Translations under genes and position numbers: made by a program
Part shown: positions 8,528 to 17,370 of the stretch, one piece after another
Position numbering within the stretch: the first letter of the stretch is position 1
Layout: every line of letters begins with the position of its first letter
Notes under the pieces: generated by a model
Told to the model about the DNA's origin: nothing
Databases searched by the model: none
Seen by the model: only the letters and a program-made list of their open reading frames with translations
Source of the DNA: a virus
IMG/VR virus record: IMGVR_UViG_3300023184_005537
Location: 1 to 51,295 of that record
Strand: one strand, 5' to 3'
DNA length: 51,295 nt

Positions 8528-9484
8528 TTAAATGTGATTTTTAATATACCATTCAACGGTTTCTTTAATTCCTTCTTCAAATGTAAATTTTGGAACAAAT
8601 CCTAATTCAGATACAATTCTTTGATTACTTACCATTCTGAATGGAATTGTTGTTGGTTTGCTATTGTCATAAATAACTTCAGGTGATTTGTTTGTAGCGT
8701 GTAAAATTGCAGTTACTATATCACCTATGGTTATTGCTGTTCCTGATCCTATGTTATATGGTCTCATAGGTACACCTTTCTCTAATACTAACAAAGAAGC
8801 ATTTACAACATCTTTAACATATAAGAAATCTCTAACAACATCAGGTGATCCCCATACAACAAAAGGATTTTCATTATTCAATACTCTTTTAATAAGAGCA
8901 GGAATAACATGACAAGTTTTTAAATTAAAGTTATCATGCGGACCATATATAGCAGTACCTCTCGCTAGTAATATTTCAGTGTTTGAAAATTTAGAAACGT
9001 GTTCCATCAACTTTTCTCTGTATCTTCTCATCCAACCATATCCAAAATACGCTTTGTATGGTTCATCAGTCCAAAATTCATCTTCTGTTAATGGATATCT
9101 TTTGTCAGGATATCCAGTTGAACTATTCAAATCAAAGAATTTTTTAATGTTACATCTATTACATGCATCAAGTACATTACCAAGCAATGAAATATTACTG
9201 ATTGAAGCTTGGATGTCAGTTGGAACAGTAGAAGGATGTGCAATTCTTCCTGCAGAATGAACAACATAATCAGCACCATCAATCAATTTAATACAATCAT
9301 CTACACAATTTAGATTTAAATTTTCATATATTTGTATTCTATCATCATTAACTTGAAGTGGTGATTTGTGTGTATTAGTTCTTACAATTGCTCCTCTATT
9401 TAAAAGTTCCAATATATAACTGGAACCTATAAATCCCGCTCCACCTGTTACAACAACAATTTTATTTTTAAAAAAGTCACTCAT
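8528..9484 (-). CDS. NAD-dependent epimerase/dehydratase, Fcl-like
   Basis: A 318-residue extended SDR protein. GGAGFIG at 14-20 binds NAD(P). NSSTGYP replaces the usual SS(x)YG box, and the catalytic motif reads YGWMR (149-153): the Tyr is present but the usual Lys is Arg. CHVIPALIKR and RDFLYVKDVV match GDP-fucose synthase-like proteins. It could be a sugar epimerase/reductase acting on the 4-keto product of the dehydratases in this operon, or a ColC-like partner of the ColD-like enzyme. It overlaps the next Fcl-like gene by 4 bases. The Lys-to-Arg change leaves activity uncertain. Confidence 0.75.
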   Translation of the reverse strand: MSDFFKNKIVVVTGGAGFIGSSYILELLNRGAIVRTNTHKSPLQVNDDRIQIYENLNLNCVDDCIKLIDGADYVVHSAGRIAHPSTVPTDIQASISNISLLGNVLDACNRCNIKKFFDLNSSTGYPDKRYPLTEDEFWTDEPYKAYFGYGWMRRYREKLMEHVSKFSNTEILLARGTAIYGPHDNFNLKTCHVIPALIKRVLNNENPFVVWGSPDVVRDFLYVKDVVNASLLVLEKGVPMRPYNIGSGTAITIGDIVTAILHATNKSPEVIYDNSKPTTIPFRMVSNQRIVSELGFVPKFTFEEGIKETVEWYIKNHI

Positions 9485-10464
9485 ATTTTATTTTTTGTAA
9501 ATGCGTTAAATCTATTATCAATAATGGATTTATTTTCTATGAACCATTCAGTGGTTTTACGTATACCATCTTCAAGTGACACTTTAGGATAAAATCCTTT
9601 TGCGTTTGCACGGTCCATATTTAGGATACGAATTTTATCTCCAGATGGTTTATCAGTCAACCAATTAATTGATAAATTTTGTTTATTGCTGTATTTTACA
9701 ACTAAATCTACTATTTCTTTTATAGAATGTCCCTTTCCAGAACCTAGATTAATAGGATCTGTTATTTGATTTTCTACTGCAAATAACATTCCATATGCAA
9801 CATCATCTGCATGAATAAAATCTCGGATTGGTGATCCGTCACCCCATACTTCTAATACATCATTTTCTTGTGCTTTACGTATTAATGATGGAATTACCAT
9901 TGCATTTAATGGATTAAAGTTGTCATAGTTTCCATATACATTTGCAGGACGAACAATGGAACTATTTTTAGTACCATATTGAATTTGATAAGCTGCAAGT
10001 TGTAACTCACCCATTCTTTTAGTCCAACCAGCAAACTTATCATTTTCTGATGGCATAGTCTTCCATACATCATCTTCAAAAAATACATCTGCGGGTGAAT
10101 ATACACCAACTGAACTTGTATATAGGTACCATTTAACATTAGCTTTTCTGGCTGCTTCTGCCATGTTGGTGTTAAACTGAAGCATAGGTACCATAAAATC
10201 CGCAGGTTGTTCTGCACACATTTTTGGAGATCCCTTGATTCCAGCAACATGAAATACATAATCCATTCCGTTACATATATTTTCACATTGATCTAAATAA
10301 CGTAAATCAACTTTAATAAATGTTGCTTCTGGCCAGAAATCACTTGGTTTATTTAAATCCGCAACAGTAACTATTGCATTTTGGTCAATCAATAGTTTAA
10401 CTAAGGATCTTCCAATCATTCCACTTCCACCTGTGATTAATACTTTCTTATTTGTAAAAAACAT
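9481..10464 (-). CDS. NAD-dependent epimerase/dehydratase, Fcl-like, altered active site
   Basis: A 327-residue extended SDR protein. GGSGMIG at 12-18 is the nucleotide-binding turn, YTSSVGVYS the serine box, and RDFIHADDVAYGM the C-terminal domain motif. The catalytic segment reads FAGWTKR (144-150), so the expected Tyr of YxxxK is Ala145 although Lys149 is kept; the His of the Fcl NSHVIPAL box is also replaced (NAMVIPSL). The protein may be a reductase or epimerase with an unusual mechanism, or a non-catalytic partner of the adjacent Fcl-like protein. It begins after a 45-base gap that contains no clear promoter. Confidence 0.72.
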   Translation of the reverse strand: MFFTNKKVLITGGSGMIGRSLVKLLIDQNAIVTVADLNKPSDFWPEATFIKVDLRYLDQCENICNGMDYVFHVAGIKGSPKMCAEQPADFMVPMLQFNTNMAEAARKANVKWYLYTSSVGVYSPADVFFEDDVWKTMPSENDKFAGWTKRMGELQLAAYQIQYGTKNSSIVRPANVYGNYDNFNPLNAMVIPSLIRKAQENDVLEVWGDGSPIRDFIHADDVAYGMLFAVENQITDPINLGSGKGHSIKEIVDLVVKYSNKQNLSINWLTDKPSGDKIRILNMDRANAKGFYPKVSLEDGIRKTTEWFIENKSIIDNRFNAFTKNKI

Positions 10465-10509
10465 ATTTTATATAAATTATCTATTGTATAATCTTGATGA
10501 TTTAACTGA

Positions 10510-11256
10510 TCATAGATTAACATATTTAAATAGACAATCTATTGATGAATTAATTTTTATATTTGGGAATGTACGTTGTATTTTTTCAACGTTTATATCA
10601 CCAACATTATAATAATAATTTCCGTATTGTATATTGGAAAAATGTCTTTCCAATTCATTTATGTAAACTGCGGTATGTGATGAAACATTTACTGTTTCAT
10701 TTTTTCCAGTATCAGTTTGTATGTATTCACTAATAACTTTGTATATTAATTCTTGATCAATATAGTTTAACTTTGAATCTTTTGTTAATGTTAAAGGAAT
10801 GTTGTTTTTTAAATTATGTATGTTTTTTGGTATTTTATTTGTGCCTAAAATACTTGATGGACGTAAGATTAAATAATTATTTTTTGTTTTAACTATTTCT
10901 TCTGAAATTAATTTACACCTACCATAAATATTTTTTACATCATCTATATTGATAGACGCATTTTCTTCTTTTGGTGTATTTTCTGGATATACATCAACAC
11001 TTGAAATAAAAACAAGTTTCTCTGATTGTATTTTGTTTACAATTTTGTCAGTCAACAAAATGTTATCATTGATATAATTGTATAAATTTCCTTGAGCAAT
11101 GTTATTTTTACAATTAAAGGCACAATGAATGACCACATCATATTTGACATTCATTAAATCATTCAGTGATGTTTGTCTTGTATATGAATCACTCTGAATT
11201 TTTGAATGCAAAAATTGACCTAATCCACTATTTGTGCCTGTAATTAATATTTTCAT
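10510..11256 (-). CDS. Short NAD(P)-dependent SDR sugar-nucleotide oxidoreductase
   Basis: A 248-residue protein, shorter than typical extended SDRs (about 300). MKILITGTNSGLGQFL holds the nucleotide-binding glycines, FISSVDVYP the catalytic serine box, and YGRCK the YxxxK pair. The C-terminal substrate domain is reduced. It is likely an RmlD/WcaG-like reductase for a 4-keto sugar nucleotide. It starts with a 4-base overlap with the GDP-mannose dehydratase gene, which suggests it acts on that pathway. The substrate is not readable. Confidence 0.7.
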   Translation of the reverse strand: MKILITGTNSGLGQFLHSKIQSDSYTRQTSLNDLMNVKYDVVIHCAFNCKNNIAQGNLYNYINDNILLTDKIVNKIQSEKLVFISSVDVYPENTPKEENASINIDDVKNIYGRCKLISEEIVKTKNNYLILRPSSILGTNKIPKNIHNLKNNIPLTLTKDSKLNYIDQELIYKVISEYIQTDTGKNETVNVSSHTAVYINELERHFSNIQYGNYYYNVGDINVEKIQRTFPNIKINSSIDCLFKYVNL

Positions 11257-12212
11257 TTAATGATATTTCTATAATATTCTAATAAAAATTCTACACTTTG
11301 ATCTAATGTATACTTTGGTTTCCATCCTGTTTTATTTTCAAATTTACTAACATCTGGAATCTGTAAAGTTACATCTACTGGTCTCAATAATTTAGGATCT
11401 TGTTCATGTGGAACTTTTACATTTGATTTGGATAATAATATTTTAAGAAATTCACCAACAGTTACTGGCTTTTCTACACCAATATTATAATCATCACCGT
11501 AATCACATTTATTAACTGCAATCCAATATGATTCTACGATGTCTCTTACATCAATGATTGATCTTACAGATTCTAGATTACCATATACCAATTTGTCTCT
11601 TTTACCCTTTTCAATTTCAACTACTTGTCTTGCAAATGCACTGGAGAATATATCTGGTCTTCTTGGATTGATATATGTAAATGATCTAGTAAGAACAACT
11701 GGTATGCCATATGATAGATAATAAGATCTCATCAATTTTTCTTGTGCCAATTTACTAATAGCATATACATTGATTGGATCAATCTTATGTGTTTCTTTGA
11801 TGGGAACATCTTCTGGTTTTACTTGACCATAAACTTCAGATGTACTGCAATGATGAATAATAGGTTTTAACTTTAGTATTCTGACTGCTTCTAGTAGGTT
11901 TAGTGTAGAATCTACGTTATTTTTAAAAATTGCAGATGGATATTCAAAACACATTCTTACATTAGCAATTGCTGCCATATTAAAAATGTAATCTGGTTTA
12001 ACTTCTTCTAGTGTTCTGATGACAGAACCCATGTCTGTTAAATCACATGTGTACAATTTGATCTTATCTTTTATGTTTCTAAGATTTCCATTTGATGAGT
12101 CTGTATGCCATCTTGATATGCCTGATACTTCTAAATTTGGAATTGTAGTTAGATATTCTGCTAAATAACTTGGGCCACTGCCACCAATTCCTGTGATTAA
12201 TGCTTTTTTCAT
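11253..12212 (-). CDS. gmd: GDP-mannose 4,6-dehydratase-like
   Basis: A 319-residue extended SDR that would make GDP-4-keto-6-deoxymannose from GDP-mannose. The N-terminal cofactor motif is TGIGGSGPSYLAEYL, the catalytic box STSEVYG, and YAISK the Tyr/Lys pair. The strongest family mark is the C-terminal LLRPVDVTLQIPDVSKF, typical of GMD, together with FTYINPRRPDIF. Its product is the branch point for GDP-L-fucose (Fcl gene at 23372-24316) and GDP-colitose-like sugars (ColD-like gene at 5175-6350). It lies 2 bases after the NanM-like gene and overlaps the short SDR gene. A related GDP-6-deoxyhexose dehydratase is the alternative. Confidence 0.85.
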   Translation of the reverse strand: MKKALITGIGGSGPSYLAEYLTTIPNLEVSGISRWHTDSSNGNLRNIKDKIKLYTCDLTDMGSVIRTLEEVKPDYIFNMAAIANVRMCFEYPSAIFKNNVDSTLNLLEAVRILKLKPIIHHCSTSEVYGQVKPEDVPIKETHKIDPINVYAISKLAQEKLMRSYYLSYGIPVVLTRSFTYINPRRPDIFSSAFARQVVEIEKGKRDKLVYGNLESVRSIIDVRDIVESYWIAVNKCDYGDDYNIGVEKPVTVGEFLKILLSKSNVKVPHEQDPKLLRPVDVTLQIPDVSKFENKTGWKPKYTLDQSVEFLLEYYRNIIK

Positions 12213-12214
12213 AT

Positions 12215-13303
12215 TTATTGTTTTAGTTTATTTAACTGCTCTCTGTAATAAAATAATTCTACTGCAGTAGGTAAAATTTTCTCAATTTCTTCAATTATAG
12301 ACTCTAAACTTTCAATAGATGGATTTAATCTATTTGTGTTCCATAAATTAAATAATTTATCTGTTGAATTTATATTAGAATTTAATCCGTCCTCCTCATT
12401 TTTAATATCAGCGTATATTTCAGTATATTTTGCATGATATGGTATAATATATGGACACTGCAAATATTTTGGTACTCTTTCCCAATGTTTAATATGCCAG
12501 TTTTTTGGAATATTAACCATACATGCATTTGAATTTTTAGTTTGTGTTCCGTTATCTAAAAATCTATTCAACCAATAAACAGATTTAATCTTTAATGTAT
12601 TTGTTACTAAGTTATAATAATAATTAACTGTGTCATTATTCATTTCTCCCAAAGAACATGTATTAATGAATAGATCAAAATTAACAATTTTTTTAGAATC
12701 AATGAATTCTTTCAAAAATGGAACAGGAATATATAAAATATCAAAGTCTTTATTAAGATCTGATGGTTCTGTTACCAATACATGAGATTTATTTGGAAAT
12801 TCTAAATTTAGATAACTATATGAACACATTATACTTTCAGATAAATCTATAATTACATATTTTATTTTATTGTTTGTTAATAGTATTTCTCTGGCAAATG
12901 CACCATAACCAGCGCCTATTTCTAATATTGAATTACAGTTAGCTAAATTATGATGATTATTGAGTATATATCTCATAATATTAACTTGACAATGATTTAC
13001 ACTTAAATCTTTTCTTACTACTATTGGACTAAAATACTTACTTATTTTGCTATATGTTACATCTGGATATGCATTTGATAACCAATCAATTGCTGGAATA
13101 ATTTGATCATCACATTTCTTCCAAGGAACCACTCCATCAATAGAAAAATCAAATTTTGCTGTAAACGTAGTAACAAGAGATTCAAGTGACATACTTGATA
13201 ATATCAATTTTCTATTGACGGAATTATTTCTCTGCCAAGTTGGATTGAGAATTAATTCTTCATTTGAAATTTTTGTGTATAATTTTTGTATATTTGTATT
13301 CAT
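12215..13303 (-). CDS. Putative sugar O-methyltransferase (NanM-like)
   Basis: A 362-residue protein with a class I SAM-binding centre: ILEIGAGYGAFARE (about 125-138) and VIIDLSES for motif II. The N-terminal helical extension, including a Trp-rich VVPWKKCDD segment, and the overall length fit the putative sugar O-methyltransferase family seen in capsule and O-antigen clusters. It would methylate a hydroxyl of a sugar nucleotide or a nascent glycan. It precedes the GDP-mannose dehydratase gene by 2 bases. The acceptor sugar is unknown. Confidence 0.75.
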   Translation of the reverse strand: MNTNIQKLYTKISNEELILNPTWQRNNSVNRKLILSSMSLESLVTTFTAKFDFSIDGVVPWKKCDDQIIPAIDWLSNAYPDVTYSKISKYFSPIVVRKDLSVNHCQVNIMRYILNNHHNLANCNSILEIGAGYGAFAREILLTNNKIKYVIIDLSESIMCSYSYLNLEFPNKSHVLVTEPSDLNKDFDILYIPVPFLKEFIDSKKIVNFDLFINTCSLGEMNNDTVNYYYNLVTNTLKIKSVYWLNRFLDNGTQTKNSNACMVNIPKNWHIKHWERVPKYLQCPYIIPYHAKYTEIYADIKNEEDGLNSNINSTDKLFNLWNTNRLNPSIESLESIIEEIEKILPTAVELFYYREQLNKLKQ

Positions 13304-13327
13304 ATAAATTTTACTTTTTAAAATTTA

Positions 13328-14281
13328 TTACAAATTTGTATATTTAGTACTAGAATTAATTATGATTGGATATGATTTAATCATTTCTTTAATTCCATAA
13401 TCTAAATTATATTTAGGAGTCCAACCAGTATTTTCTAACTTTTGATTACTTACAATATAATTTCTCTTGTCTTGGTCTTTTGCAAATTCATCTTGTTTGA
13501 TTACAAAGTCAGGAACATATTGTTTGATTTTTTCACACAATTCCAATTTACTTAAATTTGCATCTGATAGACCAACGTTGAATACTTCTCCTTTATATGA
13601 ATCAAAGTTTTGTAACATTCTCACAAAGACTTCAGAAACGTCTCTAACATGAATGTAATTTCGTTTAAAATGAGATTCAAACAACACAATATACTTGTCT
13701 GTTAACGCTTTTAAAACAAAGTCATTTACCAACAAATCTTTTCTGAATCTATATGATGTACCAAATACAGTTGCAAGTCTCAATGAAATTGCTCGATTTG
13801 AATCTAGAGCATATCGTTCACCTAGACATTTAGTTATTCCATATGTTGAAATAGGATTTAGTCTGGTATTTTCTGTACAGAATGTATCATTTTCACCAAT
13901 ACCATATCCGCTATTTGTATTTGGCAAAATGATCTTGGTATCTTGACTTGTGTTTTTTACAATAAAATCAATTTGATTTGCATTAACATCTTCCGCTAAT
14001 TTTTTATCTCTGTCACATGCTGGAAATCCTACGATTCCTGCCAATGGATATATGAAATCTACGTTTAGATATTTTTTAAGTTTGTTTTGGTCTCTCACAT
14101 CACCATATACAAATTCTAATTTTTCATTCGCACATAGTGGAAATAATCCCTCTTGTTTATACATAAGATTGTCATATACAGTAATCTTATTGATGTTTAA
14201 TTCTTCAGATACTTTTAGTAATTTTTCAACTAAAATTGTACCAAGATATCCGGCTCCGCCTGTTATTAGTATGTTTCTCAT
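13328..14281 (-). CDS. NAD-dependent epimerase/dehydratase
   Basis: A 317-residue extended SDR. MRNILITGGAGYLGTIL starts directly at the Rossmann fold, PNTNSGYG occupies the serine box, and YGITK is the YxxxK motif. HVRDVSEVFVRML and a C-terminal TGWTPKYNLDYGI are typical of nucleotide-sugar epimerases/4,6-dehydratases. The ATG at 14281 is chosen instead of TTG at 14326, because a good promoter (14298-14326) lies between the two and the residues ahead of the ATG are non-conserved and Asn-rich. The serine box has Asn-Thr-Asn-Ser, so the exact reaction (epimerase versus reductase) is uncertain. Confidence 0.78.
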   Translation of the reverse strand: MRNILITGGAGYLGTILVEKLLKVSEELNINKITVYDNLMYKQEGLFPLCANEKLEFVYGDVRDQNKLKKYLNVDFIYPLAGIVGFPACDRDKKLAEDVNANQIDFIVKNTSQDTKIILPNTNSGYGIGENDTFCTENTRLNPISTYGITKCLGERYALDSNRAISLRLATVFGTSYRFRKDLLVNDFVLKALTDKYIVLFESHFKRNYIHVRDVSEVFVRMLQNFDSYKGEVFNVGLSDANLSKLELCEKIKQYVPDFVIKQDEFAKDQDKRNYIVSNQKLENTGWTPKYNLDYGIKEMIKSYPIIINSSTKYTNL

Positions 14282-14297
14282 ATTTGTTGTAAACTCT

Positions 14298-14326
14298 TTT
14301 ATATTGTTATTTTGATTAATTGTCAA
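14298..14326 (-). promoter_or_regulatory. Candidate sigma70-type promoter
   Basis: On the - strand TTGACA (14326-14321), a 17-base spacer, then TATAAA (14303-14298, 5 of 6). It lies between the stop of the upstream GT gene and the ATG at 14281 of the epimerase gene, 16 bases from that ATG. It supports an internal transcript for the GMD-containing part of the operon and fixes the start of the epimerase. Confidence 0.6.
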
Positions 14327-15223
14327 TTATAAATTTTTTAAATATTTGTCAAAAAAATGTTTTGTAGTCCAATTGTTGATTAATTTGTTAAAAGCATTGT
14401 CAGATAAGTACGTGTACTTTTCATAATTTTTTGAAATTTCATGTATTTTTTCTTCTAAATCATTAGTATTATACCAATATATAAAATCTTTGTCTGGTTC
14501 AAAATACCATTCAACACATCTAAATTCTTCATAGTGACACAGTATAATAGATCTACATGCAGCGGCTTCTAATGTTCTTGTCTTTGGTTGTGGTACAAGT
14601 CTTGAATTTTTAAGGTTTTTAAATGCTTTGTGACCAACGTATTGTTCATCCAATTTACTCCCCGGAGGAACAACTAAACAATTGTGTACAACTGATATTT
14701 TGCTATTTGCATTTAGCTGTAATTTTTGTTTATAACCAACTCCCCTAAAATTGCCATAATTATATGAAACAATACAATTATTAAATTTATTTAGTATTTT
14801 GACGTAATCACTTATTATTCCACTGTTTGGCATTACGTGACCTGTAAAATATACATCATACTTTTTTGTAAAGTCCGTTGGTATATTTTTAACATTAAAT
14901 GGGTGAAATCCATAAATTCTTCTATCATCATTATATAGATTATTATAATATTCAATTGAATATGGACAAGTTGATATAATCTTTTTTATTTTGTGATAAT
15001 TTGATCTTATACGATGTTCTTGTGCAGGCACCCAAAAACAGTTTGGTTCTTCAAAGTGCATGTAAACAACGTCATCATATTCATTAAATAAATCTAGATT
15101 TGACCCAACACTTACTAAATTGTAATCAGTTAATGTAGGTATAGATTCAAATTCTTTAAAATTATAAAATCTCATTTGATCTTCTGGATGAAGAGAATGA
15201 TAATTTTCAGATATACATTTCAT
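14327..15223 (-). CDS. Putative GT-B glycosyltransferase (CgeB-like C-terminal domain)
   Basis: A 298-residue protein without membrane segments. The C-terminal half, with PKTRTLEAAACRSIILC followed by a DFIYW segment, resembles the nucleotide-sugar-binding half of CgeB-like / Glyco_trans_1_2 GT-B enzymes, where an Arg-x-Glu motif near the donor is expected. KKYDVYFTGHVMPNSGI fits the start of the second Rossmann domain. The N-terminal half is not recognised. It ends at the promoter of the epimerase gene and follows the next glycosyltransferase-like gene by 5 bases. Donor and acceptor are unknown. Confidence 0.6.
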   Translation of the reverse strand: MKCISENYHSLHPEDQMRFYNFKEFESIPTLTDYNLVSVGSNLDLFNEYDDVVYMHFEEPNCFWVPAQEHRIRSNYHKIKKIISTCPYSIEYYNNLYNDDRRIYGFHPFNVKNIPTDFTKKYDVYFTGHVMPNSGIISDYVKILNKFNNCIVSYNYGNFRGVGYKQKLQLNANSKISVVHNCLVVPPGSKLDEQYVGHKAFKNLKNSRLVPQPKTRTLEAAACRSIILCHYEEFRCVEWYFEPDKDFIYWYNTNDLEEKIHEISKNYEKYTYLSDNAFNKLINNWTTKHFFDKYLKNL

Positions 15224-15228
15224 AAATT

Positions 15229-16086
15229 TTATCCGGTGTATGTTTCTTTTAGAAAATCAAAAATTTGATAGTTTATATTTGGGTTCATGTATAATGCTGC
15301 AAATATTATGTTACTTGGTGAAATTAATAAATGATCACATTTAGTAAGATTAATTGTATCAGTTAATACGTCAGTACATTCTTTTGTCATTGATACACCT
15401 CTATCAAACTCAATTTGATTTTCTTCTACTCTCTTCATCGGAAGATATAACAATTTGTCTTTAAATTTATTCAAACATTCTTCAAAAAATATCCTTTGAC
15501 TAGATGCAATGTATATTTTCTCATACTTTCCATTTTCAAATGTAGATTCTATTTGTTCTATATATTTTTTATTGAATTCTTCTACTGACATTAAATTTTT
15601 AAATGGAGTCATTTTTCCATCATTAGTAAAATACATTATGATATATCTATAATTTATTCCCAGTGTTTTTGGTGGAATATCATATGACGGAATTAATTCA
15701 GACTTAAACTTTAAATTTTCAGTATATAGGTAATTATACAACCGTCTCAATTTTACAAACTCTGGTTCTGTATAAACATTTCCTTTGCAGAAAAACCATC
15801 CATTATCATATTTGTTAAACAACAATTCACCAATGTCTTCTTTAAACGCTTCTTTTATTTGTTCAGTAAACAATGGAGAATGTTGAATATTAGCATTATT
15901 TTCATAGTCATGTGGTTTATATGCATATTTTTGTTGAAAAAACTCATCAAAAACATTTTTGTTTGGCACTCCATCCCAATGTACGTGAACTGGTATATCA
16001 GTTCTCATTGAATACCAATACCACCCTAATGCTGCATTTAGATTGCTAAAAAAACCAGCGTTTAATCTATTTTTAACCAATATCAT
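15229..16086 (-). CDS. Putative fucosyltransferase-like protein (GT23/NodZ-type fold)
   Basis: A 285-residue protein whose layout resembles the alpha-1,6-/O-fucosyltransferase superfamily: an N-terminal NAGFFSNLNAALGWYWY (GGFGD/N-like loop), a central LGINYRYIIMYF in place of the HxRxxD peptide, IYIASSQRIFFEE as the TDxxxx strand-loop, and a C-terminal CDHLLISPSNIIFAALY like the S-N-S donor loop. GDP-fucose made by this cluster is a natural donor. The HxR arginine is only weakly matched, so donor assignment is inference. It overlaps the nucleotidyltransferase gene by 14 bases. Confidence 0.5.
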   Translation of the reverse strand: MILVKNRLNAGFFSNLNAALGWYWYSMRTDIPVHVHWDGVPNKNVFDEFFQQKYAYKPHDYENNANIQHSPLFTEQIKEAFKEDIGELLFNKYDNGWFFCKGNVYTEPEFVKLRRLYNYLYTENLKFKSELIPSYDIPPKTLGINYRYIIMYFTNDGKMTPFKNLMSVEEFNKKYIEQIESTFENGKYEKIYIASSQRIFFEECLNKFKDKLLYLPMKRVEENQIEFDRGVSMTKECTDVLTDTINLTKCDHLLISPSNIIFAALYMNPNINYQIFDFLKETYTG

Positions 16087-16891
16087 GATATTTTTCCCAA
16101 TAACCTTTTATAAAATTTGTTTCTTCATTTGTCATCTTATTATCAATCAATGACTTCCAATATTTAAATGAAATCAAATCAAACGGTGTACCCAAACAAA
16201 CATAATTGTTGGTTGGATAATGAGTAACATACAATCCATCTCTAATCATTTGATTATAAACCAATGTAACATAATACTCACCATTTACAGTTTCATCGTT
16301 TTCAATCAGCTTATTTAAGTAGTGTTTTAGAATTTTTCCTGATTTAAAGTAGTATATTCCACTAGATGCATATTCTTGAATAGGATCATTTGTGTAGTGT
16401 CCTTTTTCTTTAACTTCTAAAACTTTAGATCCATCTGTTTTAAGATGCGCAAAGTTTATAGTTCTCATTCTATGAGGATGCATTCCTACATGTGTAACTA
16501 AACAACCATCACAATTTGTTTTTGTCAGTGTATCTACAAAATCTTTATAATCCCATTTGTGAGTTAGATCACAATATGATATGATATAGGGTTCATCATC
16601 TACTATTTTATTTTCCATTTGAAGAATGGATATAACAGGACCCTTTTTATGTGCAGATATCACAAAAGTAGAAGACTCTGGATATAGTTTTTGTAATACT
16701 TTATCAATATTATAATGTTCAACGTCATGGTTATTGATAACAAAAATAACATCTTTAAAGTCTATTGCGGGAAACATATCAACAACATATTCAATCACCA
16801 TCTTGTCATTGATCTTAATTAATGGTTTAACAATAAACCCTTCTTTGGTAAATCTTTCACTATTTCCGCTTAATGTAAAAATATATTTCAT
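16073..16891 (-). CDS. Sugar-1-phosphate nucleotidyltransferase-like (GT-A fold)
   Basis: A 272-residue NTP_transferase family protein. The N-terminus FTLSGNSERFTKEGF with VKPLIKINDKMVIEYVV is the usual G-x-R-F...PK-x-L pattern, with Ser-Gly replacing the first glycines. ISYCDLTHKWDY contains the metal-binding Asp and SSGIYYFKSG the later acceptor strand. It probably activates a sugar- or polyol-phosphate to an NDP derivative in the cytoplasm. It overlaps the GDPD-like gene by 4 bases, an association that suggests phosphoglycerol or a similar phospho-substituent. The substrate is unknown. Confidence 0.75.
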   Translation of the reverse strand: MKYIFTLSGNSERFTKEGFIVKPLIKINDKMVIEYVVDMFPAIDFKDVIFVINNHDVEHYNIDKVLQKLYPESSTFVISAHKKGPVISILQMENKIVDDEPYIISYCDLTHKWDYKDFVDTLTKTNCDGCLVTHVGMHPHRMRTINFAHLKTDGSKVLEVKEKGHYTNDPIQEYASSGIYYFKSGKILKHYLNKLIENDETVNGEYYVTLVYNQMIRDGLYVTHYPTNNYVCLGTPFDLISFKYWKSLIDNKMTNEETNFIKGYWEKYHDIG

Positions 16892-17370
16892 AACACAAAT
16901 AATTTAAAATTCTTCTCTTTTATATTTACAGGATAATCAGTTAAAACGCCATAACAATTATTAAAAGATTCCTCTGAATATATAGGAGAAATTTCCGGCA
17001 TAACAATTATTGATTTTTCATTTGTTGGAACTCCTGGTTTACAAAAAATGTTATGTTTAGATGTTAATACATATTCATCATTAGAGTGACCAAATATATT
17101 TAATTCTTTAAAATTTAATAAATAAATTAAAGACTCTATATTTTTACAATGTATCCACAATTTTGAAGAATTTTCCAATAGATAGTCTTTCAAATTAGGA
17201 TCTAAGGTCAAATCATCTTGATCATGACCAAGATATAAAAGATTATTAATGTACCATACATCAATTTCTACATCAAATCCTAAACTAATAGCTAAACTTA
17301 TGGATTGAATTTTATTTTCTTTATTTTTGTCTGGTCCGTTTAAGTTTCCACGGTGAGATATTATTTTCAT
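16888..17370 (-). CDS. Compact glycerophosphodiesterase-like protein (PI-PLC/GDPD type)
   Basis: A 160-residue protein. SHRGN (5-9) gives the first catalytic His6 and Arg7, FDVEIDVW contains Glu35 and Asp37 for metal binding, and LGHD gives His49; these are the GDPD active-site set. Normal GDPD enzymes are about 250 residues in a full TIM barrel, so this form is shortened. It would hydrolyse a glycerophosphodiester or act on a phospho-substituted sugar. It overlaps both neighbours by 4 bases, between a GT-like gene and a nucleotidyltransferase. Related small proteins are known in polysaccharide clusters but their role is unclear. Confidence 0.7.
   Translation of the reverse strand: MKIISHRGNLNGPDKNKENKIQSISLAISLGFDVEIDVWYINNLLYLGHDQDDLTLDPNLKDYLLENSSKLWIHCKNIESLIYLLNFKELNIFGHSNDEYVLTSKHNIFCKPGVPTNEKSIIVMPEISPIYSEESFNNCYGVLTDYPVNIKEKNFKLFVL

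Noticed and set aside
9906-10286. 126-residue open frame on the - strand inside the Fcl-like gene
   Set aside because: It is an out-of-frame reading of a clearly conserved gene and shows no motif of its own.
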